Assembly: GCA_012845835.1 (NCBI GenBank)
Contig: JABAKD010000022.1
Span: 12,278,718 to 12,342,717, forward strand
Direction of reading: 5' to 3'
Length of the DNA stretch: 64,000 nt
Source: Undaria pinnatifida
Lineage: Eukaryota > Sar > Phaeophyceae > Laminariales > Alariaceae
Part shown: piece after piece, positions 10,450 through 21,399 of the stretch
Numbering within the stretch: the stretch's first letter is position 1
Layout of the letters: each line of letters opens with the position of its first letter
Program-made: the position numbers and the translations under genes
Notes under the pieces: model-generated
Databases searched by the model: none
Told to the model about the DNA's origin: nothing
What the model saw: only the letters and a program-made list of their open reading frames with translations

Positions 10450-11415
10450 TTCAAGGTATCATACACGGTGTTATACGATACCTACCAGGTGCCTATTTAT
10501 TGGTAGCGGCGAATCCTTCGGTTTCCGTGAGTATCCACGTCCTCCAACGTCTCAGATTTTTCCATGAAAGCAGCCACGGAAAGGCTTTTATACTACAAGG
10601 AGAAGGCATAGCATAGATCGGCCTACGAGTACATAGCCAGGCTTTACAACAAGGCAGCATATACGTTACCAGGGGTCATACAAGGGTAACATATTACGCA
10701 AGGCTTACATACCTGGTGTCATACAAGGTGTGTCGTGTCATTCCTATCATAACAGCAAGTTATCGGTGAATTAATCCAGTGGGTTTCGAAGAACTGGGGA
10801 ATCCGAAAACTGCACGTCTCAACCTACCCTGGCGTATGCCAGGTATCGTGTCATTCTTGCAGTAACTGCAAGTTACCGATGAATTTGCTGACGACGCACA
10901 TCGCAAAGCGTTCGCAATATTGCACTGGTGGCGTAGGTGCTGGTGCCGCTGTGGCGCTGCGGCTGGTACAACTACATTTTCCAGGTGAAATATGTTCCTT
11001 TGTTCCCGGTGTCTTCCCTGACTGATTGTGTCCCTGTTAGAGTCTCCCCTTCGCGGAGCTCGGATGTCCCGGGATATCCTCGTCATCCAACGACTAATGA
11101 AAGAAAACAGCCAGGCAAGCTCTGCGAGGACAACACGCACATCGTATCTCGACCTAGCCAAGCTTATGCAAAGGCATCGTACAAGGTACCTGGTATCATC
11201 CAAACATGCAAGGTATCATACGTACTCGTGCAAGATATCATATTCACGCATACACTGCTGCGGCATAATGTCATTCCGCATACCTGCAAGTTAGCGGTGA
11301 ATCCTTCGGGCTTCGCGGAACTCGGAAATCCCGGAATATCCTCGTCATCCAGCGATTCAGGTCTCTCAGCGAAACCGGCCACGGAAAAGCTCATGCTGCA
11401 AGGACACGCGCGGAG
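10450..11415 (+). repeat. Diverged tandem repeat region
   Basis: Units centred near 10500-10590, 10755-10820, 11030-11120 and 11290-11400 share text such as AGCGGTGAATCCTTCGG, TATCCTCGTCATCCA and CCACGGAAAAGCT. Between them AGGTATCATACAAGGT-type segments recur. A 186-codon plus frame at 10937-11497 spans this repeat and is probably not a gene. Confidence 0.6.
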
Positions 11416-12261
11416 CAGCAGCAGCAGCAGCAGCGTATGTATATCGACCTATGAGCAAAGGTCCATTAGCAAAAGGCCTCGCTGCATCACACAGTGATAC
11501 TAAGCGTTGCCCGGGAGAAGGGACTCGCGCTTGGGGGGCAATCATGCAATAATCATCATGCAATCATGCGGCGTGATTGTGCCTGATCGGAAGAATGAAA
11601 AGAACGACTCGGCATGATCTTGAATCTTTTGACGGTTTCGGCGTAATTTCGTTTGGCAGCACATATCTTCCTCAAAACACTGTATCTTTGTTCTTGAAAA
11701 ATATACCAGGCAGGATATTGGGCATATTGCTTTACTAGTTGGGATATTCTCTCACACGGCGCCCAAAACTGACGTCTCCTGTCTCCTCCTGTCTCCTGTG
11801 TCCTGACATGGATCCGTTCACCCATCCATTCGCCAGTCCTTCACTCAACCGTTGGGCTGTTGAAGGATATCGTTCTTACCTTATTTCCCCGTTCGCTTTT
11901 CACTTTTCGCTGCTCTTATCATTGTAGTGTTCTATTAATATAGGTTCGTGTACCCGTGTGCGCACACATACGCGTGTACCAAGGGCGAAAGGCGCAGGCG
12001 AGCCATGTAGACTTATTAATCGCACAGCAATGCAGATCTTCGTAAACACGTTTGCTTGTGTACGCTATTTGTGGTATGAGTGTACTAGGTAAACTTACTG
12101 GAATGCAAGGCTCATATATATGCTTCACACGATGCTGTAGGTACAGTACTTCGTTTTTTCGTACGCACGCCCTTTGGTTTTCTCCGATAATAATAACTGC
12201 GCTCGTATGTACTTTCGTACTCGCGCTCTTTGGTTTTGTCCGAAAACAATTTGTTATAAAA

Positions 12262-12345
12262 ATTGAAAAACGTCAGCTGTGAGTACGACCGATTGAATGA
12301 TTGAAACTCAACTTTGCAAGCTGCGTGGTACATCTATGTTTTGCT
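12262..12345 (+). repeat. Short dispersed motif Q
   Basis: Consensus: A-rich lead (TATAAAAATTGAAAAACG), then CAGCTGTGAG(T/A)TCGA, about 20 variable bases, then CTCATCTTTGCAAGCTGCGTG. This copy belongs to a family with clear members at 18628, 26315, 33860, 38930 (minus, two units), 41675 and 54400, and weaker ones near 23095 and 36875. Function unknown; it may be a SINE part or a transposon end. Confidence 0.7.
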
Positions 12346-12377
12346 AATAATATAGACTACATGTTAAGGAATTAGTG

Positions 12378-12735
12378 GGGTATTAGTCCGTTTGACCACT
12401 TGCAAAAGGTTAACCAATTGCTTACCCAAACTAAGCCTTATAACACTCTCCCCCCCTGAAACGGCGGGATAGCAGGTCGGCCGGATATACGGGCGGACCT
12501 GTCAATATATCCAAGCCGTTTTATTTCCTGGGTATACCGGGGAGAGTATTTTTCAAGTTCGCCATGGGAAAATCTGAAAAAGTTTATTATGGTGGATGTG
12601 AGGATCGAACCCACGACCCAAAAACCCATGGTCTGTCGACGACGCAATTTGTCAAGGTATTTAGAGGGTATTAGTCCGTTTGACCACTTGCAAAAGGTTA
12701 ACCAATAGCTTACCCAAACTAAGCCTTATAACATA
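12378..12735 (+). repeat. Two near-identical 68-bp direct repeats about 290 bp apart
   Basis: GTATTAGTCCGTTTGACCAC ... TTACCCAAACTAAGCCTTATAACA occurs at about 12378-12446 and 12668-12735 with one or two differences. Between them, at about 12590-12640 (minus), is tRNA-like text ending in GGGTTCGATCCTCAC. It is either a tandem duplication or a repeat-mediated insertion. Confidence 0.85.
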
Positions 12736-12739
12736 CAGT

Positions 12740-13600
12740 AGTAGTAGTTGCACGAAAATTACGGAAGGTCGTTCGCGTGGTCTCACAGACAGCAGTGTGC
12801 CTTCTTCTGTTGACCGTGGATCTCGGATCCTGACGAGTGGAACGGCTTCGATAAAAAACAGAGTAGCATTTCAGGTACCACCACCAGTAGAGTGTCAGTA
12901 ATAACAATAATTATAGTAGTCTAGACTACAGGAATAAGACGAGACACATAGACATCTACATCATAATATTCTAATAAAGCAGCGGTAAAAATGCACCGTT
13001 TTTTTTCTGGGGCTTCTCACTTCTACTACTACTGCACAAGATGCAGCCTATCTATAAGGAACCCCGTGATTCAGACAACGTTTAGGCCCAAAAAGCGCCA
13101 CGACTTACCTCTATCGTACTGTAGTTCGTACGATTCACGAAGTCGGTAATATACCGGTATCTATAGACTAGTCTAGACTATAGACTACTGTTGTGTCAAA
13201 AATAATAATGCATCTCCAGACCAAGGCTACGGTAGGGGGGGTACCCCCATTTTCACTGGTGTGTTTGAGCTACACGCACGAGTAGCTCTGTACCCTACGG
13301 ATGAAGATGGTTTAGGAACTTGGTTTGCCGCAGCTCAGATCACCTTTGCATTGCGGATTGATTTCGTCAACGTAAAACGTAAAGAAAACGTAAGATTGCA
13401 TGGGAACAAAGGGGTTACTCGCGCGAGTGACCCCTAGCCACTGAAATAAAAGGCCCAAAAGGGGACCCCCCTACCGTAGCCTGGGTCTCCAACGATATGC
13501 GCGGGGGCGTGCTATTCCCCGGCGTACTTTTTTTTTTTTCATGATCACTTTTTTTACTCTCCAGCTCAACTCGAAAGCGAGGCTTTACCCTCAGCAACAA
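12740..13600. other. No gene recognised
   Basis: Simple text with several CTAGACTA-type palindromes near 12915 and 13165. Similar GTAGGGGGGTACCCCC text at 13230 and 13465 suggests a further short repeat. No frame with motifs. Confidence 0.45.
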
Positions 13601-13609
13601 GCCGTGGTC

Positions 13610-13905
13610 TCAAATGTCTCCCCTTTCCCCCCCCCTGGTACGTACCTTCATTTTTATGGCGTATAGGGTTCAGCATTCCCACTTTTCAGCTTTTTATGCT
13701 CGTTGGTTTTCATCTAACCTTGCTAACTCGAGTTTCGCGCTCTCGCGCTCTCTGCTCGTCAAAAAATTACGAAAGAAAAATTACCTACGAGCACGAGTAT
13801 GCACTCGGAGAGACTTGAACCCACGACCTTTGACTTTTGTAGGGACGATGCCTACCACTACTACTATTCCATCGGGAACGCCGACAACAGATACTGTAGT
13901 TACTA
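13610..13905 (-). mobile_element. tRNA-derived SINE-like element, family A, copy 1
   Basis: On the minus strand a box-B-like GGTCGTGGGTTCAAGTCTC is followed by CCGAGTGCATACTCGT, then GAGAGCGCGA...GAGTTAGCAA and GCTGAACCCTAT. The same order of blocks occurs on the plus strand at 23500-23790. A full cloverleaf cannot be drawn, so it is not a functional tRNA gene. Confidence 0.7.
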
Positions 13906-13959
13906 TCACACGAATTATTTCGGTTGGACGATCGTATGAATGAGGGTACCGATTTTGAG

Positions 13960-16150
13960 CAACAAGTTTGCACAATCAACAATGTGTGTCGGAAGAGCAA
14001 AACACTACCGACGGCCAAATCTGCCATTCATCAACGTCAATTAGTTCCGTCAATTTTCACAACCAAAAAAAGACGGTAACATTATTGTTACGGCTTGTGG
14101 GCAGGTCACGGTACACTTCATTCCTTCGCACCACGAACGTACCTCCTGCTGTTTGTTTTTAGAATCGTGCAGTAGTTTTGTGAAGACACCATAACAACAA
14201 GACCGCTTTTTGCATTGTTAATTGTTTTCAGTCCTGCGACAATTAGTCTAATTGTGCCCACGAGAAATGAAAAGCGTTTATCGTACGCTTGACGCCGTGT
14301 AACTGTCGACGCCGCGGCCACTCATTTTTGTTTCCCACCACGGCAGTACGGGAGTATTTTCAGCAACATGTTGAAACCAAAACCAATAATAGCTTGAGAA
14401 TATTAGTTTTACAAGACCCGCAGTTAATCCAATAGCATCGGCTTAATTAAGCTCTGTTATATTCAGTGATGTTCAGGCACATTACATCCATTTTTATATT
14501 GAAACGCTCATCATGCCCATGATGGCGTCCGATCGGAAGCGCCATGCATTAAGGACGTGTTAGATAGTGTAAATATGTACCAGGTATGAGCTTCAACTCT
14601 CAGGACTGCACACTACACACTGAAAACAACAGACGAAAATGAAATGGAAATCCCGAGACTGGCCACGAAATACCTGCTATGGAAATAGGCGGCAGCAAGT
14701 CGGGCGAGTGACTGCTTCCATCACCACCATGTTAACGAAAGAAATACAAAAATCTACATCTCAGCCGCCCAAGTAAAGAACGCTGACTATTAATCCAAGG
14801 TCAACAGGAAATCGAAGCCATCCCACGCTAGAAGCGTGCAGCAGGTTCTAGGAATTTTCTGAGCTCCTGACATGAGGAGCTAGGTCAACATCAACATCAT
14901 CATCCATTATCACCCGAAACATGACTTCGAAGACGTTCGTTCGCGGAACCCAACCAACTCTTCTCTGCGCTAGGAAAAAATCAAAAAAACATACACACTC
15001 TCGTGAAGACATCATACTAACCGATCGTTCCACACTTGAGGAGCACAACCGCCCAGGAACATTATTAGTCAATCTAACAACTGCAACCCCTACCATGGGA
15101 TGGCTCAGAAGAAGGGACACGCAATTATCCTGCGTGCTGAAACTACGCTATTGTCTCCGTATGCACGCGTTTGTAACGCCTGTGGAGGATTCGAATAGTT
15201 CCCTCAACATACCTAGCGTCGACACCATAACCCCCTCCTCCCTCGCCCTGCAGCTCGCGTAGTTCGAAACATCGCTTTAGTCAGCTAACAAATGATGCCC
15301 ATGAAAAAAAAAACTTGAAACTATCTCCCCAACAGCCGGGAAATTCTTCGATCTACGGTACAACAGCCGTAGTAATAAACAGCGCGAAAACCAGCCAACA
15401 AACGGTGAAACCCCCGAAAAGACAACAAAAAAACCCTACCCCCCCCCCCCTCCAACCGCCGATCTGAGGACCCTTTCCAAAGATGGCCCTTAACAACCGG
15501 TCAAAACATCCGGACAGACTTGATACCACACCCCCAATCGCTTGCCGATCGAAGCACATCTTCCGAGCATAGCACCTAAACGGTGAACACCTGAAAACGA
15601 CCAAAACCCCACGCCTTAGTAGGGCGCAGCTCACCATTCATGGGACTCACCTCACGGCGCTTCGCGCTTGGTGCTCGGAGTATCTGCGCGGTCGGTGAAA
15701 ACCCTATAGACTATGCTCCGCCCCGGCATTGTAGATAAGCGAGGGTCTATGATCTGACAGACCGCGGCCATGCATGAATGGCTATCCACCGCGGCTATCC
15801 CCCGTCGCCGATCGAAGGTTACTTTCCATAAATAACCCAGCCGCCATGATCCGATGTCCCGCATCTCAGTCGTTCATCCCCCTCCCTAACTTTCGAGCCC
15901 AAGACAGCGACAATGCCTACACACTGCATTAAGGATACAGCATTACGGACAACTTACAGCTCCTTGATACTGCATTGATCCATTTCCAACTCCAAGATAT
16001 TTCCTGGTCTAACTCCAAGTGTTTTGTCCCCAGGTCGGGAGGAAGGTGCTAAAAGGGTTAAGGGCACGTCCCCTATCCCCGCATCCCGGGCTGCTTCGTA
16101 TGGCCAACTTTATGGACGGGTGGTACGATAGAGGCAAAACTTTTCCCGGA
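13960..16150. other. No convincing gene; one weak candidate exon
   Basis: The only coding-like piece is minus strand 15213-15280 (ELQGEGGGGYGVDA before a GTATGT donor), too short to call. Other frames (15353-15637 and 15652-15864 minus) have no motif and carry stops at would-be splice junctions. Confidence 0.4.
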
Positions 16151-16154
16151 AAAT

Positions 16155-16265
16155 CATTTTCTGAATGACGGGGCCCCTTAATCTTCAGAGCCCCAAAGCT
16201 CTTGTCTATACTACCTCCAAGTAATTGGTCCCCAAACACGGGTTTCCAGTCGTAAAGGCGTTAAC
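16155..16265 (-). repeat. Dispersed repeat related to 3879-3975 and 34490-34585
   Basis: The minus strand reads TTAACGCCTTTACGACTGG, AAACCCG, GGAGGTAGTATAGAC and TTTGGGGCTCTGAAGATTAA. Text at 16060-16110 (CCCGGGCTGCTTCGTATGGCC) is also shared with the MUS81 intron near 62320-62490. Confidence 0.55.
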
Positions 16266-17370
16266 CCAGGATCGTCTGAATGTCATTCTTGTTTCCCAAT
16301 CTGATGTTTTTGTTACACCTAAGCCATTAGTTTGGTCATCGGGCAGCACTTCCATTTTACTGGCAACAAGTTTTTGCCTCAGGGGGTATACTAGTAATGG
16401 TATATACTTCTTCGAGTATGGGGCCTCGGAAACAAAATGGTGCATCGTTACCGTAGCATGTATCTATAAGACAGTACACAACACACCCCGAGGGACGATT
16501 GTCAGAGCCGGTTTCCTCCCGAACCAGGGGGAGACACCCAACGGGAATAGCGGTTTAAGCGTCAATCTGCTCGACGTCCCTTTCCATACCGTAAATGGCG
16601 GTGGATAGCACACCGCCACGGACGAGTTTCGTGAGTGCCGATTTATCGACGACCGGTAGTCTACACGCTGAGTGACACGTCTGTGGTAAGATCTGGACAT
16701 CCTCCCAAAGCCGCCACGGTTGTTACTTGTGCCGCGCTGGTTTCGGAGGAAACCGGACCTCAGCATTTCATCCCAGGGTAGGTGTTATTATCAAATACGG
16801 TAGGCGCGTCGCTCGACGTTTCAACTCTACCGTTCGTTGAGAAAATCGACATTGAAGCTCGTCCGTGTCTTCTGCACTGTCATGGTACGGTACTTCGAAA
16901 AAACGAAACATAAAACTCCCTGCATCTGAGGCTAGACGCACATAGCGCTGTACGGGTACAGTCGTAGTCCCGCGTTTGTGCGGTACCAAGCGCGAGCCCC
17001 AAATTGAGTTGTACGGTGAAAATCGTTTGCCACGGCCTCGACCTAAAGAGAACCGCACTATCCCGGGGAAGTTCGAGTCCCCAAGCTAGAGCGGTCGGAA
17101 TCGCGTGCCACGACTTCGTCCTAAAGAGTACCGCACTATTAATACTACCCCGCGATAAGTTCGGGGTCCCACTTTCGTGTGTGCATTGTCGTCTGGCAGG
17201 GCACCGCACTAACGAAGAAACACGAACCGTACGTATCCAGAATATAGTTTTCCAATCATCCGTCAGGTCAACGACGCCTGGCAAACCAACCGAAACTTGG
17301 CGGGGGATTTCCACCTCAGTTCAGCTAGTCCAACAGCAGAGGCGAAACCATATCTCTCAGCAAGACCGAT

Positions 17371-17392
17371 GATGATGATGGCGGTGATGATA

Positions 17393-17429
<37 letters not shown>

Positions 17430-17440
17430 CGATGATGAAG
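17371..17440. repeat. ATG/GAT trinucleotide microsatellite
   Basis: Runs of GATGAT across about 70 bp. A second short GATGATGAT stretch lies near 17620. Flanking text from 17480 to 17600 is partly duplicated at 17694-17815 (CCCGTGGTCACA ... ATCGGAAAAAT). Confidence 0.9.
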
Positions 17441-17756
17441 ATATTGTTTTCACATCCGGTCGTTTCCCTGAATCTTAGCCCGTGGTCACAGAAACATGCT
17501 AAAAAAGCATCCCAAGCGGAAAAAAATACCACAAAAAAAGACGGCGCCACCCTCAATCCGACCTGTACAACACCAGGCAGGAGCGAGTCTTGATCGGAAA
17601 AATGCTCAAGCAAGACTCGTGATGATGATCATCATCGTCTTCATCGATATCATCGTGATTATCTCACATTAGATCATTTTGCTGATATCAATGCCCGTGG
17701 TCACAAAAAAAACACCCAGATCGAAACAGACAGGGGTGAAAAAAAATGTACCCCTT

Positions 17757-18542
17757 TCAGTCTGACCTATCCAACAGCAAGAGAGAACCCTCATCGGAAA
17801 AATCTTTGAGCAAGACTGCATCGCCGGGGAACGGAGCTCCAGAGGTGCTCGTCAGCTTCAGCCGGGATCCCCGCGCCCTCTGCCACCCCGGCTTCCTCGA
17901 GTACTCCTCCATCACCTCAAGGCACGGAGTGTCGTCGAACTTAAGCATCGTCATTCCTTGACCCACCGCCACGCGAATTTCCTCCGCGTTTGAGCCCGCG
18001 GGCAGTTCTGACAATGGTCGGTACTGCGGTCGTAGGCACTTCGCTATCCGTACGGTCATTGCCCAACGTATGCGCATAATACCCGAGGGGTTCCCTCTTG
18101 CTCGCCTGCTACCTCCCCCCTGTACGTCATCCCGCGTGGCCCCCGACATAGACCCTATGCGCACGCCTGGACGATCCCCTGCTGCTTGTGCGCCACCTCC
18201 CCTTGGTGACGCATCTCGTGTGGGGTCCCCAGAGGTAGGCCCTCCCACAGCAAGGATAGACGCTGCTCGCCGGATACCCCCCCCCGTTAATAGTGGACTC
18301 TCCGAGGTAGATCCACCTACAGGAGCGGTAGGAGCGAGTAGGGGCTCTTCTGCGGTGTCAACGAGGCGGCAAGACCGGAGAACAGCTCCCTGAAGAGCAG
18401 CGTAAGATATGCAGATGTGGTAGTGGTTCGCCGTCTCGCCCGCCTCCGGCCCCAAGGTTTGACGCTGCGCCATCCCCAAGAGGAAAATCTTTACAATTCC
18501 CCCGAAGCTCAAGGTTGGCTGCGGTAGATCGAACTGCTGGCG
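17757..18542 (-). CDS. F-box-family (At4g00755-like) protein, last exon seen
   Basis: Minus-strand frame of 261 codons to a stop at 17757. It starts after acceptor GAGTGCAG (ending 18543) in phase 0, matching the donor of the exon at 19256. Its first part, QFDLPQPTLSFGGIVKIFLL then GMAQRQT and NHYHICISYAALQG, aligns with the conserved block of plant F-box proteins of this type (LPEPVLCIGG, ELLGRVQRQ, YYICVSHV, from memory). About 180 Gly/Ser/Arg-rich residues follow, without recognised domain. Introns and phase agree with the upstream exons. In the plant family the N-terminal F-box would link to SCF ubiquitin ligases; the target is unknown. Confidence 0.6.
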   Translation of the reverse strand, partial: RQQFDLPQPTLSFGGIVKIFLLGMAQRQTLGPEAGETANHYHICISYAALQGAVLRSCRLVDTAEEPLLAPTAPVGGSTSESPLLTGGGIRRAASILAVGGPTSGDPTRDASPRGGGAQAAGDRPGVRIGSMSGATRDDVQGGGSRRARGNPSGIMRIRWAMTVRIAKCLRPQYRPLSELPAGSNAEEIRVAVGQGMTMLKFDDTPCLEVMEEYSRKPGWQRARGSRLKLTSTSGAPFPGDAVLLKDFSDEGSLLLLDRSD

Positions 18543-18627
18543 CTGCACTCCCGTAAGGACAGGCATGGACAAAACGGGGAGGAAGTGAACAAGATGTGTG
18601 TTAGAATTTTGGGTTGGGTTACATGAA

Positions 18628-18700
18628 AAAGTTAAACGCCAGCTACGAGTTCGACCGATTGAGTGGTAGATACTCAGCTTTGCAAGTTGCGTGAGACGTC
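18628..18700 (+). repeat. Dispersed motif Q
   Basis: AACGCCAGCTACGAGTTCGA, then CTCAGCTTTGCAAGTTGCGTG, in the 713-bp intron (18543-19255) of the F-box-family gene. The rest of that intron shows no gene. Confidence 0.65.
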
Positions 18701-19255
18701 GGCTGCAAGTGTTTTACATTTTTTTTTTATCCATGGCGTCTTCGTGCTTAGTTACCAGGTACACTTTAGTCTAGCCGGACAATGTATTTCCCCCATGTGC
18801 AAAAAAAAGTCCTATATCTCGTCCGTAGTGTCACTGCACATCAACTAAATAATATTGGACCTCAAATATCAAAATCAAACACGCCCCCTGATGATAAGTC
18901 AGTACCTGGAGGAGAATTTACGACGTCAGAACCTGATCCTCAGAACAAACATACAAAACAAGATGTTTCAAGATGTTTAGGCCCGCCTATGAAAGGCGGC
19001 AATACGAACAATGCGAACATAGCAACATATTCAGGCCTGTGTGTGAACCGCGGCAATATAACCTATGTATAGTCATGTCACGAAAAGATTATCGCGGTGT
19101 TACTCATAACCAGCGACTTACATCCGAGGAAACAAAGCAAAAGCATCTGATGTACGTTTAATGCACCCCTGTAAGTATAAAACATAATATATCGGCCCGC
19201 TCTGCGTCCCCTCGGAACTTCTTCACACTTGGCGTCGTCGGCAGAAGAGTCTCAC

Positions 19256-19432
19256 CGTCATCGACCCCTCCACACGAAAGCGAGGGCTTTCGTAGTACGG
19301 CTTGCCCTGATTCACCCCAGGGTGAGTGAGCTGAAAATACGCCTCCACGGGGTTGTAGGTAGGCTGATCGGGCTGCCAGAACGAGGTGTATGGTGTCAAC
19401 GCAAACGACGACACTACCGCAAGGTCATCCGC
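19256..19432 (-). CDS. F-box-family protein, internal exon (59 codons)
   Basis: Minus-strand exon after acceptor TGTTTTCTCAG (ending 19433) with donor ACG|GTGAGA at 19255, phase 0 on both sides. It encodes ADDLAVVSSFALTPYTSFWQ, TYNPVEAYFQLTHPG and YYESPRFRVEGSMT. These match, in order and spacing, the plant family's block around PFQAYFQ.G.PIYSA..VRF..G.P and TSPEFP (recalled). The end of this exon plus the start of the next gives a gap-free match to SPEFP ... LPEP, which supports the splice choice. Confidence 0.65.
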
Positions 19433-19472
19433 CTGAGAAAACAGAACATGTGTTTTCAGGCAGGACAGGGTT

Positions 19473-19508
19473 GCGGGTTTGGGTTGGGTTGGGTTGGGTT
19501 GGGTTAGG
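19473..19508 (+). repeat. Short GGGTT repeat
   Basis: About six GGGTT units, telomere-like in composition but only about 35 bp, within an intron of the F-box-family gene. It is best read as a microsatellite. Confidence 0.8.
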
Positions 19509-19822
19509 TTAGATTATAGGTTAAGGCGCGGGGGGGCGCTCACTTCATGCATAGCCGTAGTCGTACGACCGTAGACCCTGGCATCCCCAAAGTACCGGGA
19601 CGGAGCACGTCCTTTGTTCACCGACCAGGTAGACATCGCGTGCACCAAGCACGAAGCGCCGTGAGGTGTTCGGCGAGTCACGTGACGGGTGGTTAGTGGT
19701 GGGCCGGGTGTGCCACACGAGGTGCCGGTCCAAGTGGTGATGACGAAAGCGCGCTGCGGCTGCAAGCATTCATCTCAACAATCGCATCGGGCGTTCAATT
19801 ACGAACATCAGCAACATTAATA

Positions 19823-20709
19823 GACACATCTAAAACTCCGCGTACGCTGATATTTAGGTATTTGGCGCGTTATCTATATCGCAATATTTATGTGGGCACC
19901 TAGTGGGCATTTTTTGCTGTCTAAAACTGAATGTGGCGTTTTTTCCATACGCATCAAGGGCCTAAAACTCGAGACGAGACGAAGCAAGGTTATTCGCCCC
20001 GTCCCGTTCGAGAACCAGAGCAGTGTTAGTAGGGCACCAGCTGCCAGGAGTTTGAGACGACGCACACAAAGCATGGGCTTGAGAGCGTTGCCTGCAACAA
20101 TAACTGCCCGCCACAGTATAAACGCGCGGAAGCCGCGATGGGTTGCGCTTTGGGGTAGCTTCAGGTGGTTACGGTTGGAGTAGCTTGGGGATAGAACCAC
20201 AATCTAAAAGCGATCGATGACGAGGAACGAACGCAGGCAAGGGGCTGACACGGCAAAGGAACAACTGATTGCTCTGTGCTCCAGCTACTGCTGTGGTGTG
20301 CCCTCATCGCTGCTGAAACCAAGCAACAGACACATCTTGCCTGGGCTCGAGAGCAGGGGCGCCGGTCTGTCGAAGGGCTAACCCAACCGTCGCGGCAGTT
20401 ATTCATGGTGCCGCAGTGGAGGCGTGCAGCGGTTGTGTGTGTGTTGGGCAGTCGGTATGCTGTGTGTGCTGGCATGTGGCTGCAGGTAGGTCATCTCCCA
20501 GGCCAGAACAAGTAAATCTGCATATTTCCTCCAAAACTACATCACAAAATATCGCGATGGTGGGCACTCCCACCTTCGCGATATTTTGGTATGTGCGGAC
20601 CACGTATGGTGAAAATACCCCAACAGCCCGGGGTCGTCTAAAACTCCAGACGCACATAGTTCGGCTCTAAACGACCAATATCGCGATACTTCCGAGTTTT
20701 AGATGTGTC
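19823..20709 (+). mobile_element. 887-bp TIR element flanked by TA (Tc1/mariner-like, non-autonomous)
   Basis: Perfect 16-bp inverted ends GACACATCTAAAACTC (19823-19838) and its complement (20694-20709), each bordered by TA. It contains a near-perfect 19-bp-arm hairpin at 20546-20587 (AAAATATCGCGA arms). Related sequence in the opposite orientation lies at about 58068-58660, keeping GGGGCGCCGGTCTGTC-type and AACCCGGGCTGT-type blocks. No transposase is seen. TA flanks suggest Tc1/mariner-type insertion, by inference. It lies inside the 1.5-kb intron between F-box-family exons. Confidence 0.8.
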
Positions 20710-20935
20710 TAGTACATTTGGAACTGCCAGCAAGAAACGCCTAATCTGAGCAAGCAAACGCTCGAAACGATGCTGTTTCAACACCCTTGAGTACTCACCC
20801 TTTAATGGGCAGCCAGCCGTCAAGGGATTCCCGCCACCAAAACTAGTATACTACCCCGAATAGGCCTCGACGTGTCAAAACAATGAAAGGCTGCCATCAC
20901 CTGGCAGGTTTGCCCCGCCGCTGGAGGTTACTCAC

Positions 20936-21020
20936 CAAATCGTACTCTAGCCACTCGTCCTTATCGGCGACGGCGGAGGGCGCGCTAGACCAGTAGCACC
21001 TCTGAAAGGACATGCACCCG
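20936..21020 (-). CDS. F-box-family protein, internal exon (5' border uncertain)
   Basis: Minus-strand exon ending at donor TTG|GTGAGT (20935) in phase 0. It encodes RCYWSSAPSA and DEWLEYDL. This matches the plant family's SYWSSKG ... LVYKL motif (recalled) immediately before the block coded by the exon at 19432. The likely acceptor is CTACCCCTCTCCAG ending at 21021 after a long pyrimidine tract. An alternative, CTTTCAG, would start the exon at 21001. No exon for the expected preceding segment was found between 21.0 and 38.4 kb. Confidence 0.55.
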
Positions 21021-21107
21021 CTGGAGAGGGGTAGAAGGTCGGGTTGTGGGGGAGGGGTGAGGGGGCTGGGTTCGGTTGGGGGGGTTGAGGGATGAGTGGG
21101 TGGGTGG

Positions 21108-21385
21108 GTGGGTGGGTGGGCAAGAGGGGGCGGTTGGCAGTACTCAACCGAAGAAGGAGCAAAGGCCAGGCATCGCAATGGCGAAGAACCGGCCTTCAAA
21201 CACGCTCGGCCAACATTCCACGCTGACTAAGAAAACTGGTACAATCCATATTTGGTGGGTGGGCAAGAGGGGCCGGTTAGCAGTACTCAACCGAAGAAGG
21301 AACAAAGGCAAGGCATCACAATGGCGAAGAACCGGCCTTCAAACACGCGCGGCCAACGTTCCACGCTGACTAGGAAAAAACTGGT
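21108..21385 (+). repeat. Two-copy tandem repeat, about 140-bp period
   Basis: GGTGGGCAAGAGG...CAGTACTCAACCGAAGAAGG through CCACGCTGACTA occurs twice (about 21113 and 21256) with few differences, preceded by a GGGT run at 21095-21120. Confidence 0.85.
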
Positions 21386-21399
21386 CGACAATCCACGTT

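Noticed and set aside
11556-11825. 89-aa minus-strand frame with exon-like text
   Set aside because: No splice partners, no motif and AT-rich unbiased codons; not supportable as a gene.
19473-19508. Telomeric repeat
   Set aside because: Only about six GGGTT units, internal and in an intron; a microsatellite is the simpler reading.
19544-19757. Minus-strand candidate exon between F-box-family exons
   Set aside because: It has a possible donor (GAA|GTGAGC), but joining 20936 directly to 19432 gives a gap-free match to the family, so this piece is more likely intron.
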